A stretch of 40,890 nt of DNA from Campylobacterales bacterium (GTDB lineage: Bacteria; Campylobacterota; Campylobacteria; Campylobacterales; JAOZPA01): contig JAOZPA010000004.1 of the NCBI GenBank assembly GCA_029932985.1, positions 1 through 40,890 of the forward strand, given 5' to 3'. A model generated the notes under the pieces. That model was not told where the DNA came from. It did no database searches and saw nothing but the letters and a program-made list of their open reading frames with translations. Position numbers and translations under genes: made by a program. Positions 20,669-29,804 of the stretch are shown piece after piece. Within the stretch, counting starts at the first letter, position 1. Every line of letters starts with the position of its first letter.

Positions 20669-20922
20669 TACATATCTCTACTCTTTAATTTTTCTATTTT
20701 AATTGCGAATTTTGAATCTTTGATGATAATTTCCCCCTCACCGATGTTTTGATTATTGACTAAAATAGCCGATTTTTCACCTATCTTTTTATTTAATTTT
20801 ATAACTTTTCCAACTTCAAAACTATAAATCTCCTCTAGCAAAATCTCTCTTTTGGCAAATATCACACTTATATCTACCTCAATCTCCAGAATTTTTTTTA
20901 GTAACTTTTTTTGCATCACCAA
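20668..20922 (-). CDS. fliN: FliN/SpoA-domain flagellar motor switch protein
   Basis: 84 aa SpoA domain: ILEIEVDISVIFAKREILLEEIYSFEVGKVIKLNKKIGEKSAILVNNQNIGEGEIIIKDSKFAIKI. Confidence 0.85.
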   Translation of the reverse strand: MVMQKKLLKKILEIEVDISVIFAKREILLEEIYSFEVGKVIKLNKKIGEKSAILVNNQNIGEGEIIIKDSKFAIKIEKLKSRDM

Positions 20923-21716
20923 TCCAAAAATAGAAATAGAGATGATAAAAAATAGTTGGCTGTAAATATCGTGACCGCTGCCATTACTACCGCTTGAGTC
21001 GTTGCAATCCCCACTCCTCTAGCCCCGCCTTTGGTGAAATATCCTACATAAGTACCGATTGAGCTTATCAAAAATCCGAAAACAAAAGCTTTGATAATTC
21101 CCACTCCAATATCGCTAAAACTTAAAAATGTGGAGATGGTATTTTTGTAGGCATTTGGATTTATCCCCAAAACTTCCGTGGAGATGAAATATGCACTCAC
21201 ATTTCCCAATAGGTCAAAACAGATAACTAATATGGGTAGTGAAATAGTAGATGCGATGATTCGGGGGATTATCAAATATTTTCGTGAATCCACCGCCAAA
21301 GTATCGATTGCATCAATCTGCTCCGTAACCCTCATCGTGCCAAGTTCCGCCGCCATCGAACTAATCGCCCGACTTGTAAGCATCAAAGCCCCAAACACAG
21401 GACCTAACTCTTTTGAGATAGAGATAAAAACTGTATAGCCGATAAACTCCTCCGCCCCGAAATCCTTGAACCCTTGATAGAGTTGAAGCGACATCACCAG
21501 CCCCGTAAAAACCGCTGTGAGCATAATAACCATAAATGAATCCGCTCCAATTCTTTCAATCTGCTTAAAAGTTTCCTTGCCCCTAAGCGGAGTTGTAAAA
21601 TAGAGTGGAATCAATTTAAGATTAAATATCAAAAAATGCCCAAAGTCCCCCAGCCGATTTATCAAAGTGAGAATGGGTTTGCCAAAAAAAGAGAAAAAAT
21701 GGTCAATAGCTCTCAT
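20916..21716 (-). CDS. mlaE: MlaE-family lipid ABC transporter permease
   Basis: VFTGLVMSLQLYQGFKDFGAE, SKELGPVFGALMLTSRAISSMAAELGTMRVTEQIDAIDTL. Confidence 0.92.
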   Translation of the reverse strand: MRAIDHFFSFFGKPILTLINRLGDFGHFLIFNLKLIPLYFTTPLRGKETFKQIERIGADSFMVIMLTAVFTGLVMSLQLYQGFKDFGAEEFIGYTVFISISKELGPVFGALMLTSRAISSMAAELGTMRVTEQIDAIDTLAVDSRKYLIIPRIIASTISLPILVICFDLLGNVSAYFISTEVLGINPNAYKNTISTFLSFSDIGVGIIKAFVFGFLISSIGTYVGYFTKGGARGVGIATTQAVVMAAVTIFTANYFLSSLFLFLDW

Positions 21717-21783
21717 AAATTTCCTAAATAGTGTAAGTAGCGGATTATATCATCATCTCATTAAACTTTGCATAAAAAAAATA

Positions 21784-22689
21784 TTAAATTATCAAATCAC
21801 CCTTTTTTAATCTTTTACCTCGAATAAAATCGACTACATTCATCTTTTTTTTATTTGGGGGTTGCACCTCTATAATTTCGATTGAACCATCACTACAACC
21901 TACAATTATACTCTGTTTTTTTATCTCTAAAATTTGGTTTTTTGCCCCCTTTAAGGTAGCAAGTTTCATCTGTTTTATCTTTAATCCATTTGTGAGATTA
22001 ATCCCTGGCCAAAAATAGAAAGCTTTAAATTTTGCAAAGATTTTTTTTGCACTATCTAACTCCACCACCGCATCACTCTTTTTTATCTTTGCACAATGCG
22101 AAGATGAGGCATCGATTTGGGGGACTGAAAGCAGTGAATCATAATTTTTTAGAGTTTTAATAGTTAGTTCAGATGCAAGGAGTGAAAGTTTTTCAAACAG
22201 TTCATCCACTTTCATCTCTTTAATCTCCACATAAGAGTAACTCAAAATATCTCCCGTGTCCAACCCCTCATCCATCTTCATCGCTGTAACTCCTGTGAAT
22301 TTGTCCTGATTCAAAAGGCTCTCTTGGATAGGACTCGCACCTCTATATTTGGGCAAAATGGAAGCATGAAGATTTATACAAGTAGCAATATCTAATACCT
22401 CTTTTGGCAAAATTTTACCATAAGCCGCCACGATAATGAAATCGGCTTGATAGGCTCTGATTTGATTTTGAGTCGTCTCATCTCGTAGCGAATTTGGTTG
22501 CAAAATATCTATCTCTATCTTTTGGTCAAGCACAAATTTTTTGACATCTGGGGGGGTCAGCACCTGTTTTCGCCCCACTGGTTTATCGGGTTGAGTCACT
22601 AAACACACCAGCTCCATATTTTGCTCTTTGCGCAATGCCTTAAAAATTTCCGTAGCATAAGAGGGTGTCCCCATAAAAATAATCTTCAT
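21784..22689 (-). CDS. fmt: Methionyl-tRNA formyltransferase
   Basis: MKIIFMGTPSYATEIFKAL, NLHASILPKYRGASPIQESLLNQDKFTGVTAMKMDEGLDTGDIL. Confidence 0.96.
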   Translation of the reverse strand: MKIIFMGTPSYATEIFKALRKEQNMELVCLVTQPDKPVGRKQVLTPPDVKKFVLDQKIEIDILQPNSLRDETTQNQIRAYQADFIIVAAYGKILPKEVLDIATCINLHASILPKYRGASPIQESLLNQDKFTGVTAMKMDEGLDTGDILSYSYVEIKEMKVDELFEKLSLLASELTIKTLKNYDSLLSVPQIDASSSHCAKIKKSDAVVELDSAKKIFAKFKAFYFWPGINLTNGLKIKQMKLATLKGAKNQILEIKKQSIIVGCSDGSIEIIEVQPPNKKKMNVVDFIRGKRLKKGDLII

Positions 22690-22705
22690 TTTATTCCTTT
22701 TTTTA

Positions 22706-23572
22706 TCAATTTGCGAAAGTGTTACATCTTTTCATCTCGCCTGTGTTAAATCCAATTTTGAACCATCTCATTCGTTGGGCAGATGTGCCATGGGTGAATG
22801 AATCGGGGACAACATAGCCTTGAGATTTTTTTTGGAGAGTGTCATCGCCTATCTGTGAAGCTGCATTTAGTGCCTCATCAATATCACCCTTTTCCAAAAT
22901 ATTTTTCATCTTATGAGCATGATAAGCCCAAACCCCTGCAAAACAATCCGCTTGAAGTTCCACTTTGACTTGAACTTTATTTGCCTGAGTTTTGGTGGCT
23001 GATTGTTTATATTTTTGAACTTTGGTGAGAATTCCTAGAAGATATTGGATATGATGAGCAACTTCGTGAGCAATTACATAAGCTTGAGCAAAATCCCCAG
23101 CGGCATTAAATCTACTTTCAAGTTCTCGAAAAAAAACTAAATCGATATAAACTTTTTGGTCAGCAGGGCAATAAAATGGTCCAGTTGCAGTAGATGCTTT
23201 GCCACAGGCGGAGGTAGTTCCCCCACTAAAAAGCACAAGTTTTGGTTTTTGGTATCGTTTATCCATCTGCTCTACAAAAATTTTGCTCCATACATCTTCC
23301 GTATCTTTTAAGACTACTGAAACAAATTGAGCCTGTTTTTTATTTTGAGCTGTGTGTTTGTAGGTGCTAGTGCTTGTAGTGGATTGAGTAGTTGAAACTT
23401 CATTTACTACTGCATTAAAAACTTGACCCAAATCTCCACCACTCATAAAGTAGGTGACGATTGCCACTAAAATAATTCCTATTCCACCTTTGATGGGTTT
23501 TCCACCACCGCCACTGCCATTTCCTCGTCTATCCTCGATATTATCACTTCCGCTTCGTCCTTCCCATCTCAT
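22706..23572 (-). CDS. Neutral zinc metallopeptidase (YpfJ/UPF0042-type HEXXH family)
   Basis: MRWEGRSGSDNIEDRRG start, single TM, YVIAHEVAHHIQ HEXXH motif. Confidence 0.88.
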   Translation of the reverse strand: MRWEGRSGSDNIEDRRGNGSGGGGKPIKGGIGIILVAIVTYFMSGGDLGQVFNAVVNEVSTTQSTTSTSTYKHTAQNKKQAQFVSVVLKDTEDVWSKIFVEQMDKRYQKPKLVLFSGGTTSACGKASTATGPFYCPADQKVYIDLVFFRELESRFNAAGDFAQAYVIAHEVAHHIQYLLGILTKVQKYKQSATKTQANKVQVKVELQADCFAGVWAYHAHKMKNILEKGDIDEALNAASQIGDDTLQKKSQGYVVPDSFTHGTSAQRMRWFKIGFNTGEMKRCNTFAN

Positions 23573-23678
23573 ATTTGACCTTTTTTTTTGGAATTATAGC
23601 AAAAATTGGATTATTTTAAAATTTATCTTATTTGATTATAAGCTATTTTTCAATAGAATTCTTTAAAAAGGAGATTTT

Positions 23679-24590
23679 ATGAAATTATCTGAAATTGTGA
23701 AAAGTTTAAAGATAGATTTTGAGGGTGAAGATGTTGAGATAGACTCTATGAATACAATTTTTGAGGCTGGTGAGGGGGAGCTTAGTTTTGTGGAGAGTGA
23801 AAAGTTTAAAGATTTACTTTTAAATACAAAAGCTTCTGCGGTTCTAGTTTCAGAGGATTTAGCCCGATTTGTGCCAAAAAATTCTATCGCGTTAGTGTGC
23901 CGTAATCCTCGACTAGCGATGGCAAAGGCAACTAAATTTTTTCAGCAGAAAGGTTTTTCATCGATTGCTAGTAGTGCATATTTGGGGCGAAATTTGCAGA
24001 TTGGCAGAAATTTAACAGTTTATCCAAATGTCTATATTGGAGATAATGTGGTGATTGGTGAAAATGTGACAATTTATCCAAATGTGACGATTTATGATAA
24101 TACGGTGATTGGTAAAAATTGTACGATTCATGCGGGAAGTGTGATTGGGAGTGATGGTTTTGGATATGTGCCAAGCGGTGAGGGGCATATAAAAATTTAT
24201 CATTTAGGAAATGTGGTGATAGAGGAGGATGTGGAGATTGGGGCAAATTGTGCAATCGACCGAGGGGTTTTTGGCTCGACACTCATCAAGCGAGGGACGA
24301 AAATTGATAATCTCGTGCATATCGCTCATAATTGTGAAATTGGTGAAGATTGTTTTATTGCAGGGCAAGTGGGGTTAGCAGGTTCTACTATCATCGGGCG
24401 AGGGGTTGCCATGGGTGGGCAGAGTGCGAGTGCTGGGCATTTAGAAATTGGGGATTTTGCACAAATTGCAGGAAAATGTGGAGTTATAAGCTCACTCAAA
24501 GGTAAAAAAACTTATAGTGGTTTTCCTGCTTTAATCCACCGAGATTGGCTAAAACTGCAGGTAAAATTAAGAAAATTTTTGAAAGGATGA
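23679..24590 (+). CDS. lpxD: UDP-3-O-(3-hydroxymyristoyl)glucosamine N-acyltransferase
   Basis: Left-handed beta-helix hexapeptide repeats; HAGSVIGSDGFGYVPSGEGHIKIYHLGNVVIEEDVEIGANCAIDRG. Confidence 0.96.
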   Translation: MKLSEIVKSLKIDFEGEDVEIDSMNTIFEAGEGELSFVESEKFKDLLLNTKASAVLVSEDLARFVPKNSIALVCRNPRLAMAKATKFFQQKGFSSIASSAYLGRNLQIGRNLTVYPNVYIGDNVVIGENVTIYPNVTIYDNTVIGKNCTIHAGSVIGSDGFGYVPSGEGHIKIYHLGNVVIEEDVEIGANCAIDRGVFGSTLIKRGTKIDNLVHIAHNCEIGEDCFIAGQVGLAGSTIIGRGVAMGGQSASAGHLEIGDFAQIAGKCGVISSLKGKKTYSGFPALIHRDWLKLQVKLRKFLKG

Positions 24591-24832
24591 GTATGAAAAA
24601 TACAACATCAACACTAATCAGTACCTTTGATTTAAGCGACACTAAAAAGGGTAAAATTTCAGTTTCCCACCTAGCTGAGCCTTATGGTAAAGATTCACAA
24701 CCAGTAGTAAGTATTGGAATCTCTTTGAAGGGAAATGTTGAAGACCCTGATTGGAAAGCTCATATTCCTTATGATAATTTAGATGAACTAATTTCAGCTT
24801 TGCAAGAGGCGAAAAAACAATTTACCTCTTAA
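24587..24832 (+). CDS. Small conserved hypothetical protein
   Basis: Start codon overlaps the lpxD stop (ATGA); MSMKNTTSTLISTFDLSDTKKGKISVSHLAEPYG. Confidence 0.7.
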   Translation: MSMKNTTSTLISTFDLSDTKKGKISVSHLAEPYGKDSQPVVSIGISLKGNVEDPDWKAHIPYDNLDELISALQEAKKQFTS

Positions 24833-24888
24833 TCGGGGATTGATGGGGCGATAGGTTTTATAACTTAAAAGCCCCCATATTTCAAATA

Positions 24889-25200
24889 TTATGCTTTTTT
24901 ATTTAAACTACTCAAAAACTCCTCAATTTTATAAATATCTCGATATTCTTGAGTCATTAAATGAATTAAAGTATCACCAAAATCTATCACATTCCACTTA
25001 TGACCCTCTTCGACATGTTGGATTTTATAGCTTTTTAACCCTTTTTTGACATAATCAATTAGTGCTAAACCGTGCTTCTCCCCCAAAGTTGTAGCCACCA
25101 AAACTCTATCCACAAAATACTCACTATTCATCTCTATCACTTCAATATCGTAAGCTTTCTTTTCGGTTAATAAAACCGATACATCTTTAATCAATTGCAT
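24889..25200 (-). CDS. rsfS: Ribosome silencing factor RsfS (Iojap family)
   Basis: VEEGHKWNVIDFGDTLIHLMTQEYRDIYKIEEF. Confidence 0.9.
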   Translation of the reverse strand: MQLIKDVSVLLTEKKAYDIEVIEMNSEYFVDRVLVATTLGEKHGLALIDYVKKGLKSYKIQHVEEGHKWNVIDFGDTLIHLMTQEYRDIYKIEEFLSSLNKKA

Positions 25201-25214
25201 TCTTTTCCTTGTTT

Positions 25215-25748
25215 TTATTTTCTAAATCTTCTAAATACCACATCAAAATCTATTTTTGCTTTGCATATTGTATTTTCAAACTCATAAGTCTCTTTTGAGA
25301 AATCACCCTCTTTTGAATATTTTCCATCTACTAATTTAAAAATTTTTGCTTTACAATCATTTGGATAAGCCAAAATATAGTAGGGTACTTTCTCTTGCTC
25401 ATAGATTTCAAACTTAAATTTTTCATCTCGTCTTGCTGTTGATTTTGAAATCACCTCTATCACAATCTCTGGTGATTTTGTGAGATAGTTTTCATTTGTC
25501 TCATCACAAATCAAAACAACATCAGGTTTTAAAACTGTTGATTCTGTAATTTTCCAATCAATTTTTCCAATTACTATACAATTAGAGTAAGTATCAATTA
25601 TACTCATTAATTCTGATGCAAATATACCAGCTATCGCTTGATGATTTATAGTATGTGAAGGTATTGCTAAAGCCTCACCATCTATCAACTCCCAATCCCC
25701 CTCCCACTGCATATAATCATCATAAGTATAATACTCTATTGCACACAT
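25215..25748 (-). CDS. Uma2 family (DUF820) PD-(D/E)XK-like putative endonuclease
   Basis: YTYDDYMQWEGDWELIDGEA, VLKPDVVLICDE, PEIVIEVISKSTARRDEKFKFEIYEQEKVPYYILAYP. Confidence 0.88.
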   Translation of the reverse strand: MCAIEYYTYDDYMQWEGDWELIDGEALAIPSHTINHQAIAGIFASELMSIIDTYSNCIVIGKIDWKITESTVLKPDVVLICDETNENYLTKSPEIVIEVISKSTARRDEKFKFEIYEQEKVPYYILAYPNDCKAKIFKLVDGKYSKEGDFSKETYEFENTICKAKIDFDVVFRRFRK

Positions 25749-25803
25749 CTTCTAAACCTTTTTTCCATTATATCAAAGTTTTTTCATTTTTACAAATCTT
25801 ATT

Positions 25804-26967
25804 TCAAATCGTTTTTACTTTTTTGCTCATCATTAAAACTAATCCTACTGCGATGGCATTTGATAGCAAAGAACTTCCGCCATAGCTCAAAAACGGCACG
25901 GCGATTCCCTTGATAGGGGTGATTTGCACAATACCAAACCCATTTATTATAAATGAGATGCCCAAGATTAATCCGATGCCAACACCAAAGAGATAATTTA
26001 TCCTATCTTCACTTCGACTAGCAATTCTGAAAATTCGGTAGAGGATAAAAAAATAGATGACTACCACGATAAATAAACCGATAAAACCTAACTCCTCAGC
26101 AATTCCTGTGAGTACAAAATCGGTGTGAACATCGCTTAGGAATCCTAATTTGAAAGTCCCCTCACCGACACCTTGACCAAAGAATCCTCCATAGTTTATC
26201 GCATTTAGGGAGTTTGTGACTTGAAATGAATCGGGTAAGTGTTTGATTTTTAGGCTAGATGAGATGGACTCAGGAAAAATTGCTAAAAATATATCTTGTA
26301 CACTTGACCACCACATCACCACTCTTAGAATTCTGTGGTCTGAGGTGAAGATGAAAACCAGTACCACAAATAGTACAATTAATATGGAGTAGGTGAAAAA
26401 TCGCAAACTCATTCCTGCTAAAAGTGCCATAGTTAGAAGTGTAACTCCAAGGACGATGACTTGCCCAATGTCGTTTTGGAAAATTGCGATGAGATACACC
26501 ACAACCCCAAAAGCAATGATATATCGGGTGAAACTTCTAAACTCCTCTTTGATTGGTTTTTCGCTACTATCAAGCCGTCTCTCAAAACTCCAAGCCAAAA
26601 AAAATACAAATCCCACTTTAAAAAACTCTACGGGGGCGATGGAGAAGTGGCTAAACTGAATCCATCTTTTTGCCCCACCAACTGCATAAACTAAACTCTC
26701 AGGCAAAAATTTCATAATAATCATTGCAAACAATGAGACGATAAATAGAGATGCCCCTATGATTTTGAGCCATTTTTTGCTATCAAGATAGGAGAGTGAA
26801 AACATCAAGAGGATTGCCACAAATCCCACAATCGCTTGTTTGATAAAAAAACTAAATTCATAAATTGAATAATACCGCACAACATAAGTAGTAAGTGAGA
26901 ATGAGAATAATATACTAATCCCAATCAAAGTTGAGGTTAAAATAAATAAAGTTTTGTCAGTTTTCAT
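25804..26967 (-). CDS. ftsW: Cell division SEDS protein FtsW
   Basis: KRWIQFSHFSIAPVEFFKVGFVFFLAW, QNDIGQVIVLGVTLL, AVPFLSYGGSSLLSNAIAVG. Confidence 0.88.
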   Translation of the reverse strand: MKTDKTLFILTSTLIGISILFSFSLTTYVVRYYSIYEFSFFIKQAIVGFVAILLMFSLSYLDSKKWLKIIGASLFIVSLFAMIIMKFLPESLVYAVGGAKRWIQFSHFSIAPVEFFKVGFVFFLAWSFERRLDSSEKPIKEEFRSFTRYIIAFGVVVYLIAIFQNDIGQVIVLGVTLLTMALLAGMSLRFFTYSILIVLFVVLVFIFTSDHRILRVVMWWSSVQDIFLAIFPESISSSLKIKHLPDSFQVTNSLNAINYGGFFGQGVGEGTFKLGFLSDVHTDFVLTGIAEELGFIGLFIVVVIYFFILYRIFRIASRSEDRINYLFGVGIGLILGISFIINGFGIVQITPIKGIAVPFLSYGGSSLLSNAIAVGLVLMMSKKVKTI

Positions 26968-26982
26968 AAGATTCCTATTTCC

Positions 26983-27474
26983 TTAAACTATTTTAGCATT
27001 TTTGTCTATCCACTTAATTATCTCAGATGGATTATTTAAATCCAAAATATCTATATGTTTAGGGATATTGTATTTTTCTAAATCGATACTATCATCAATG
27101 GCAATTGCCCCAGAATAATCAAAATAGCTCTCATCAATATTATCTCTAAAAATAGCGATTCGGGGAAGTGGATAAGTTTTTAATCCCTCAACTAGCAACA
27201 AATCAAAATCATCAAAAAAATCTATAATTTTCTGTAAAGGTTTCTCTTGCTTGACAAAAAGAGTAGTTTTCTTTGGTGAGATAACTGCCACATCCGCCCC
27301 CGTAGCTGAAAATTTATAACTATCTTTTCCCTCTGTATCAAATCTAGCCTTATCTTTTGGGTCATTTTTGATTATTGCAATTTTTCTCTCTTTTATCAAA
27401 ATATCTGCAATTTTCACTATTATTGAAGTTTTTCCACTATTTGATGGACCTGTAAATGCAACCGCTTTTCTCAA
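26983..27474 (-). CDS. mobB: Molybdopterin-guanine dinucleotide biosynthesis protein MobB
   Basis: AVAFTGPSNSGKTSIIVKIADIL, DLLLVEGLKTYPLPRIAIFRD. Confidence 0.9.
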   Translation of the reverse strand: MRKAVAFTGPSNSGKTSIIVKIADILIKERKIAIIKNDPKDKARFDTEGKDSYKFSATGADVAVISPKKTTLFVKQEKPLQKIIDFFDDFDLLLVEGLKTYPLPRIAIFRDNIDESYFDYSGAIAIDDSIDLEKYNIPKHIDILDLNNPSEIIKWIDKNAKIV

Positions 27475-27601
27475 AAAACATCCTTTAATTTTATCTTTTG
27501 GAATAATAGCTAAAAATAATTGATTATTCGATTAATTTCTATAAAAAGGAAAATTCGGTGAGGAGACTAGAGAATAGGGAGGCAAGTAAGAAAGTAGATT
27601 A

Positions 27602-27628
27602 AGCGAGGCATAAGCCCCGTTTTTTTAA
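27602..27628 (+). terminator. Hairpin CGAGGC-ATAA-GCCCCG followed by T-run
   Basis: agcgaggcataagccccgttttttt; imperfect GC-rich stem with 7 T; lies between two minus-strand genes. Confidence 0.6.
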
Positions 27629-27640
27629 TTAAATATTTGT

Positions 27641-27985
27641 CTAATATGGATTTTCATAAAAGATATATTGACCGCCTGTGTAGTTACTAAATTCAAAATA
27701 TACTTTTTTCTCATCTGTATCTACTTTGAAGTTTAAATTTTTGTCTATAAAGCCATAACCATATCTATATGGTCTAACTGAGTTATCATCTGTTCCCATT
27801 GCGGTTGAAAGTTTGCCGATTTTGATAAATCTCATCACCATTTTTTCTCCAGCATATATCTCTAAGACTCCATTTGTACCTGTCCAGTTTTGGACACCTC
27901 TGCTTAACTTGTTTTGTATCTCTTGGCAACCTGTCGAAAATAGCAAAAAAAATGCCACCACTGTTAAACTTAAACTTTTCCTCAT
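27641..27985 (-). CDS. Small putative lipoprotein
   Basis: Lipobox-like LLFSTGC; 114 aa. Confidence 0.7.
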   Translation of the reverse strand: MRKSLSLTVVAFFLLFSTGCQEIQNKLSRGVQNWTGTNGVLEIYAGEKMVMRFIKIGKLSTAMGTDDNSVRPYRYGYGFIDKNLNFKVDTDEKKVYFEFSNYTGGQYIFYENPY

Positions 27986-28031
27986 ATTGTTCCTTATATT
28001 TTTGTTTGGGGTTATTGACTTTGTAAAAATC

Positions 28032-28568
28032 TTAAATACCCTTCGTTTCTAAATCTTTGACAATTTTATCAATCACATTTGGTACAAGTCTTTCTGAAAA
28101 ACCTGTAATAAATCCAATCATTATCGCTTTTATACCATCAATTCTAGCCTCTGGCTTTACATTTATAAAAATATCTGCTACATTTGTATAGGGTAAATCT
28201 AAACCCTGAAATTTTGGAAAAATCTCTCCACTAATAACTCCTGAAATACAGATACCATAAAATATAATTGCCAAAAAACCAGAAACAAAAGGTGTGATAT
28301 AGAGTTGTAAAATTGCCATAAAATTAAGATGGGGAGTAAGTTGATTCTCCTCAGATAGAGGTATATTTTTAATTCTTAAATAGGAGTTCAAAAGTCCCCC
28401 AGTTGCTCCAGCTAAAAATATCAACATCATCAAAGGCACACTCTCATTCTCTTTGGTTTTCATACTAAATATAACCAATAGATAGATTACAGATATTGCC
28501 ATAGTGATAATAGCATGAAATCTCAAACTTTTCAAGATTGGATAAACTTCTAAATTACAAACTTTCAT
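28032..28568 (-). CDS. Uncharacterised multi-TM membrane protein
   Basis: TM segments and conserved-looking ISGVISGEIFPKF / GFITGFSERLVPNVIDKI. Confidence 0.7.
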   Translation of the reverse strand: MKVCNLEVYPILKSLRFHAIITMAISVIYLLVIFSMKTKENESVPLMMLIFLAGATGGLLNSYLRIKNIPLSEENQLTPHLNFMAILQLYITPFVSGFLAIIFYGICISGVISGEIFPKFQGLDLPYTNVADIFINVKPEARIDGIKAIMIGFITGFSERLVPNVIDKIVKDLETKGI

Positions 28569-28569
28569 A

Positions 28570-29010
28570 TCATCTTAACCTTTTGATTTTTTTTCTACCA
28601 ATTTTATATAGCTTGGAAGAGCCTTTTTCTTGTAGTCCACGGGAATCTTCCACTATGATTTCACAAACTTTTTTTGCAAATTTCTCATCATAGTTCAGTG
28701 AACTTAAATTGGCAGAACTAGAAAAACTCCATCCGATTTTTTTTAGAAACCTCAAATGAAACTCATCTTTTACAACTCTAATCGCACAATTATTTGGATA
28801 GATAAATGTCGATTTAGATTCTTTCCTAACTTTTTTTTTGAATTTGTTAGGTACTCTTGCAAATTTTTGCAATCTTTTCAAACTATCAATTGTAACTAAA
28901 AACTTTTTTCCTAAACTCCTTTGTTTTATTTTGGCAATTTTTTTATTATCTTGGGATAAAAAACCAACAGTTGTATCACTTTGAGCTAAAAAAAGAGTTT
29001 TTTTGTTCAT
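28570..29010 (-). CDS. Short Sua5/YciO/YrdC-like protein
   Basis: LFLAQSDTTVGFLSQD, FIYPNNCAIRVVKD, SFSSSANLS, SSKLYKIGRKKIKRLR; about 146 aa. Confidence 0.6.
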   Translation of the reverse strand: MNKKTLFLAQSDTTVGFLSQDNKKIAKIKQRSLGKKFLVTIDSLKRLQKFARVPNKFKKKVRKESKSTFIYPNNCAIRVVKDEFHLRFLKKIGWSFSSSANLSSLNYDEKFAKKVCEIIVEDSRGLQEKGSSKLYKIGRKKIKRLR

Positions 29011-29660
29011 TAGTCATTAGAGTTTATTTCAGCAACTCCTGTCACATTTTTTTTGACACTTTTTGGATTTCCTATATAATTTATCTCAGAACTTTCATAA
29101 GCAGTTGCATCTAATTTATCACTCACAAAAAGTTTGAGTTCACTAGCCCCTTTTACCATAACTACTGCATTTTTGACCTTTAGTGAACCTAAATCCACCT
29201 CAACAGAGCCATCAATTTTGACATTTAAATTTGAAACTTTTCCACTTCCGCTTAAAGTCCCCGAGCCATTTAAATTAATTTTGAGATTTTTTTCACTCAA
29301 GCCACTAACCTTTATTTCACTAGCTCCATCTGACTTAATCGCTTTTAAACTAGGTGTGCTAATTGTGATTTTTATCTCACTTTGTGTTGAAAAACTTTTG
29401 CTACTATCTATTATTAATTCACCATCAACTACATTAAAATTGATAACTTCAACAATATTTTTATCAGCCTTTATTTTGCACTTTAAATTTTCACCAACTT
29501 TTATCTTTAAATCAGCGATAGTTTTTAGATTTAATTGTGAAAAATTTGTGATTTGACAATTTTGAGATATAATTGTACCTGAATCTTCAATCATTGAGCC
29601 ACTAGCCATTGCCAAACTGGAGACAATAGAGGATAGTAAAATTTTTTTGAATAATTTCAT
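29010..29660 (-). CDS. DUF2807-type (GIN domain, head) secreted protein
   Basis: Signal peptide; repeated short beta-strands alternating with I..SDGASEIKVSGLS, LNLNGSGTLSGSGKVSNLNVKIDGSVEVDLGS. Confidence 0.75.
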   Translation of the reverse strand: MKLFKKILLSSIVSSLAMASGSMIEDSGTIISQNCQITNFSQLNLKTIADLKIKVGENLKCKIKADKNIVEVINFNVVDGELIIDSSKSFSTQSEIKITISTPSLKAIKSDGASEIKVSGLSEKNLKINLNGSGTLSGSGKVSNLNVKIDGSVEVDLGSLKVKNAVVMVKGASELKLFVSDKLDATAYESSEINYIGNPKSVKKNVTGVAEINSND

Positions 29661-29804
29661 AAGAATCCTTTCATTAGATTTTATTTAAAAAATTATTTTA
29701 GCTAAATTATGATTAGAAAAGTTTGAATTAGGTGCTAATTCCCCCATAGAGATGAGGGAATTAAGCTTGAAGAGTTTGATGGTGGAGGTTTTATAAAATA
29801 AAGC

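Noticed and set aside
23968-24282. His/Pro-rich antisense ORFs (104 and 63 aa) opposite lpxD
   Set aside because: Apparent repetitiveness is the mirror of the LpxD hexapeptide repeats
25215-25748. Uma2-family protein as part of a defence system
   Set aside because: Single isolated gene next to rsfS and ftsW; no nuclease/toxin/methylase partners visible
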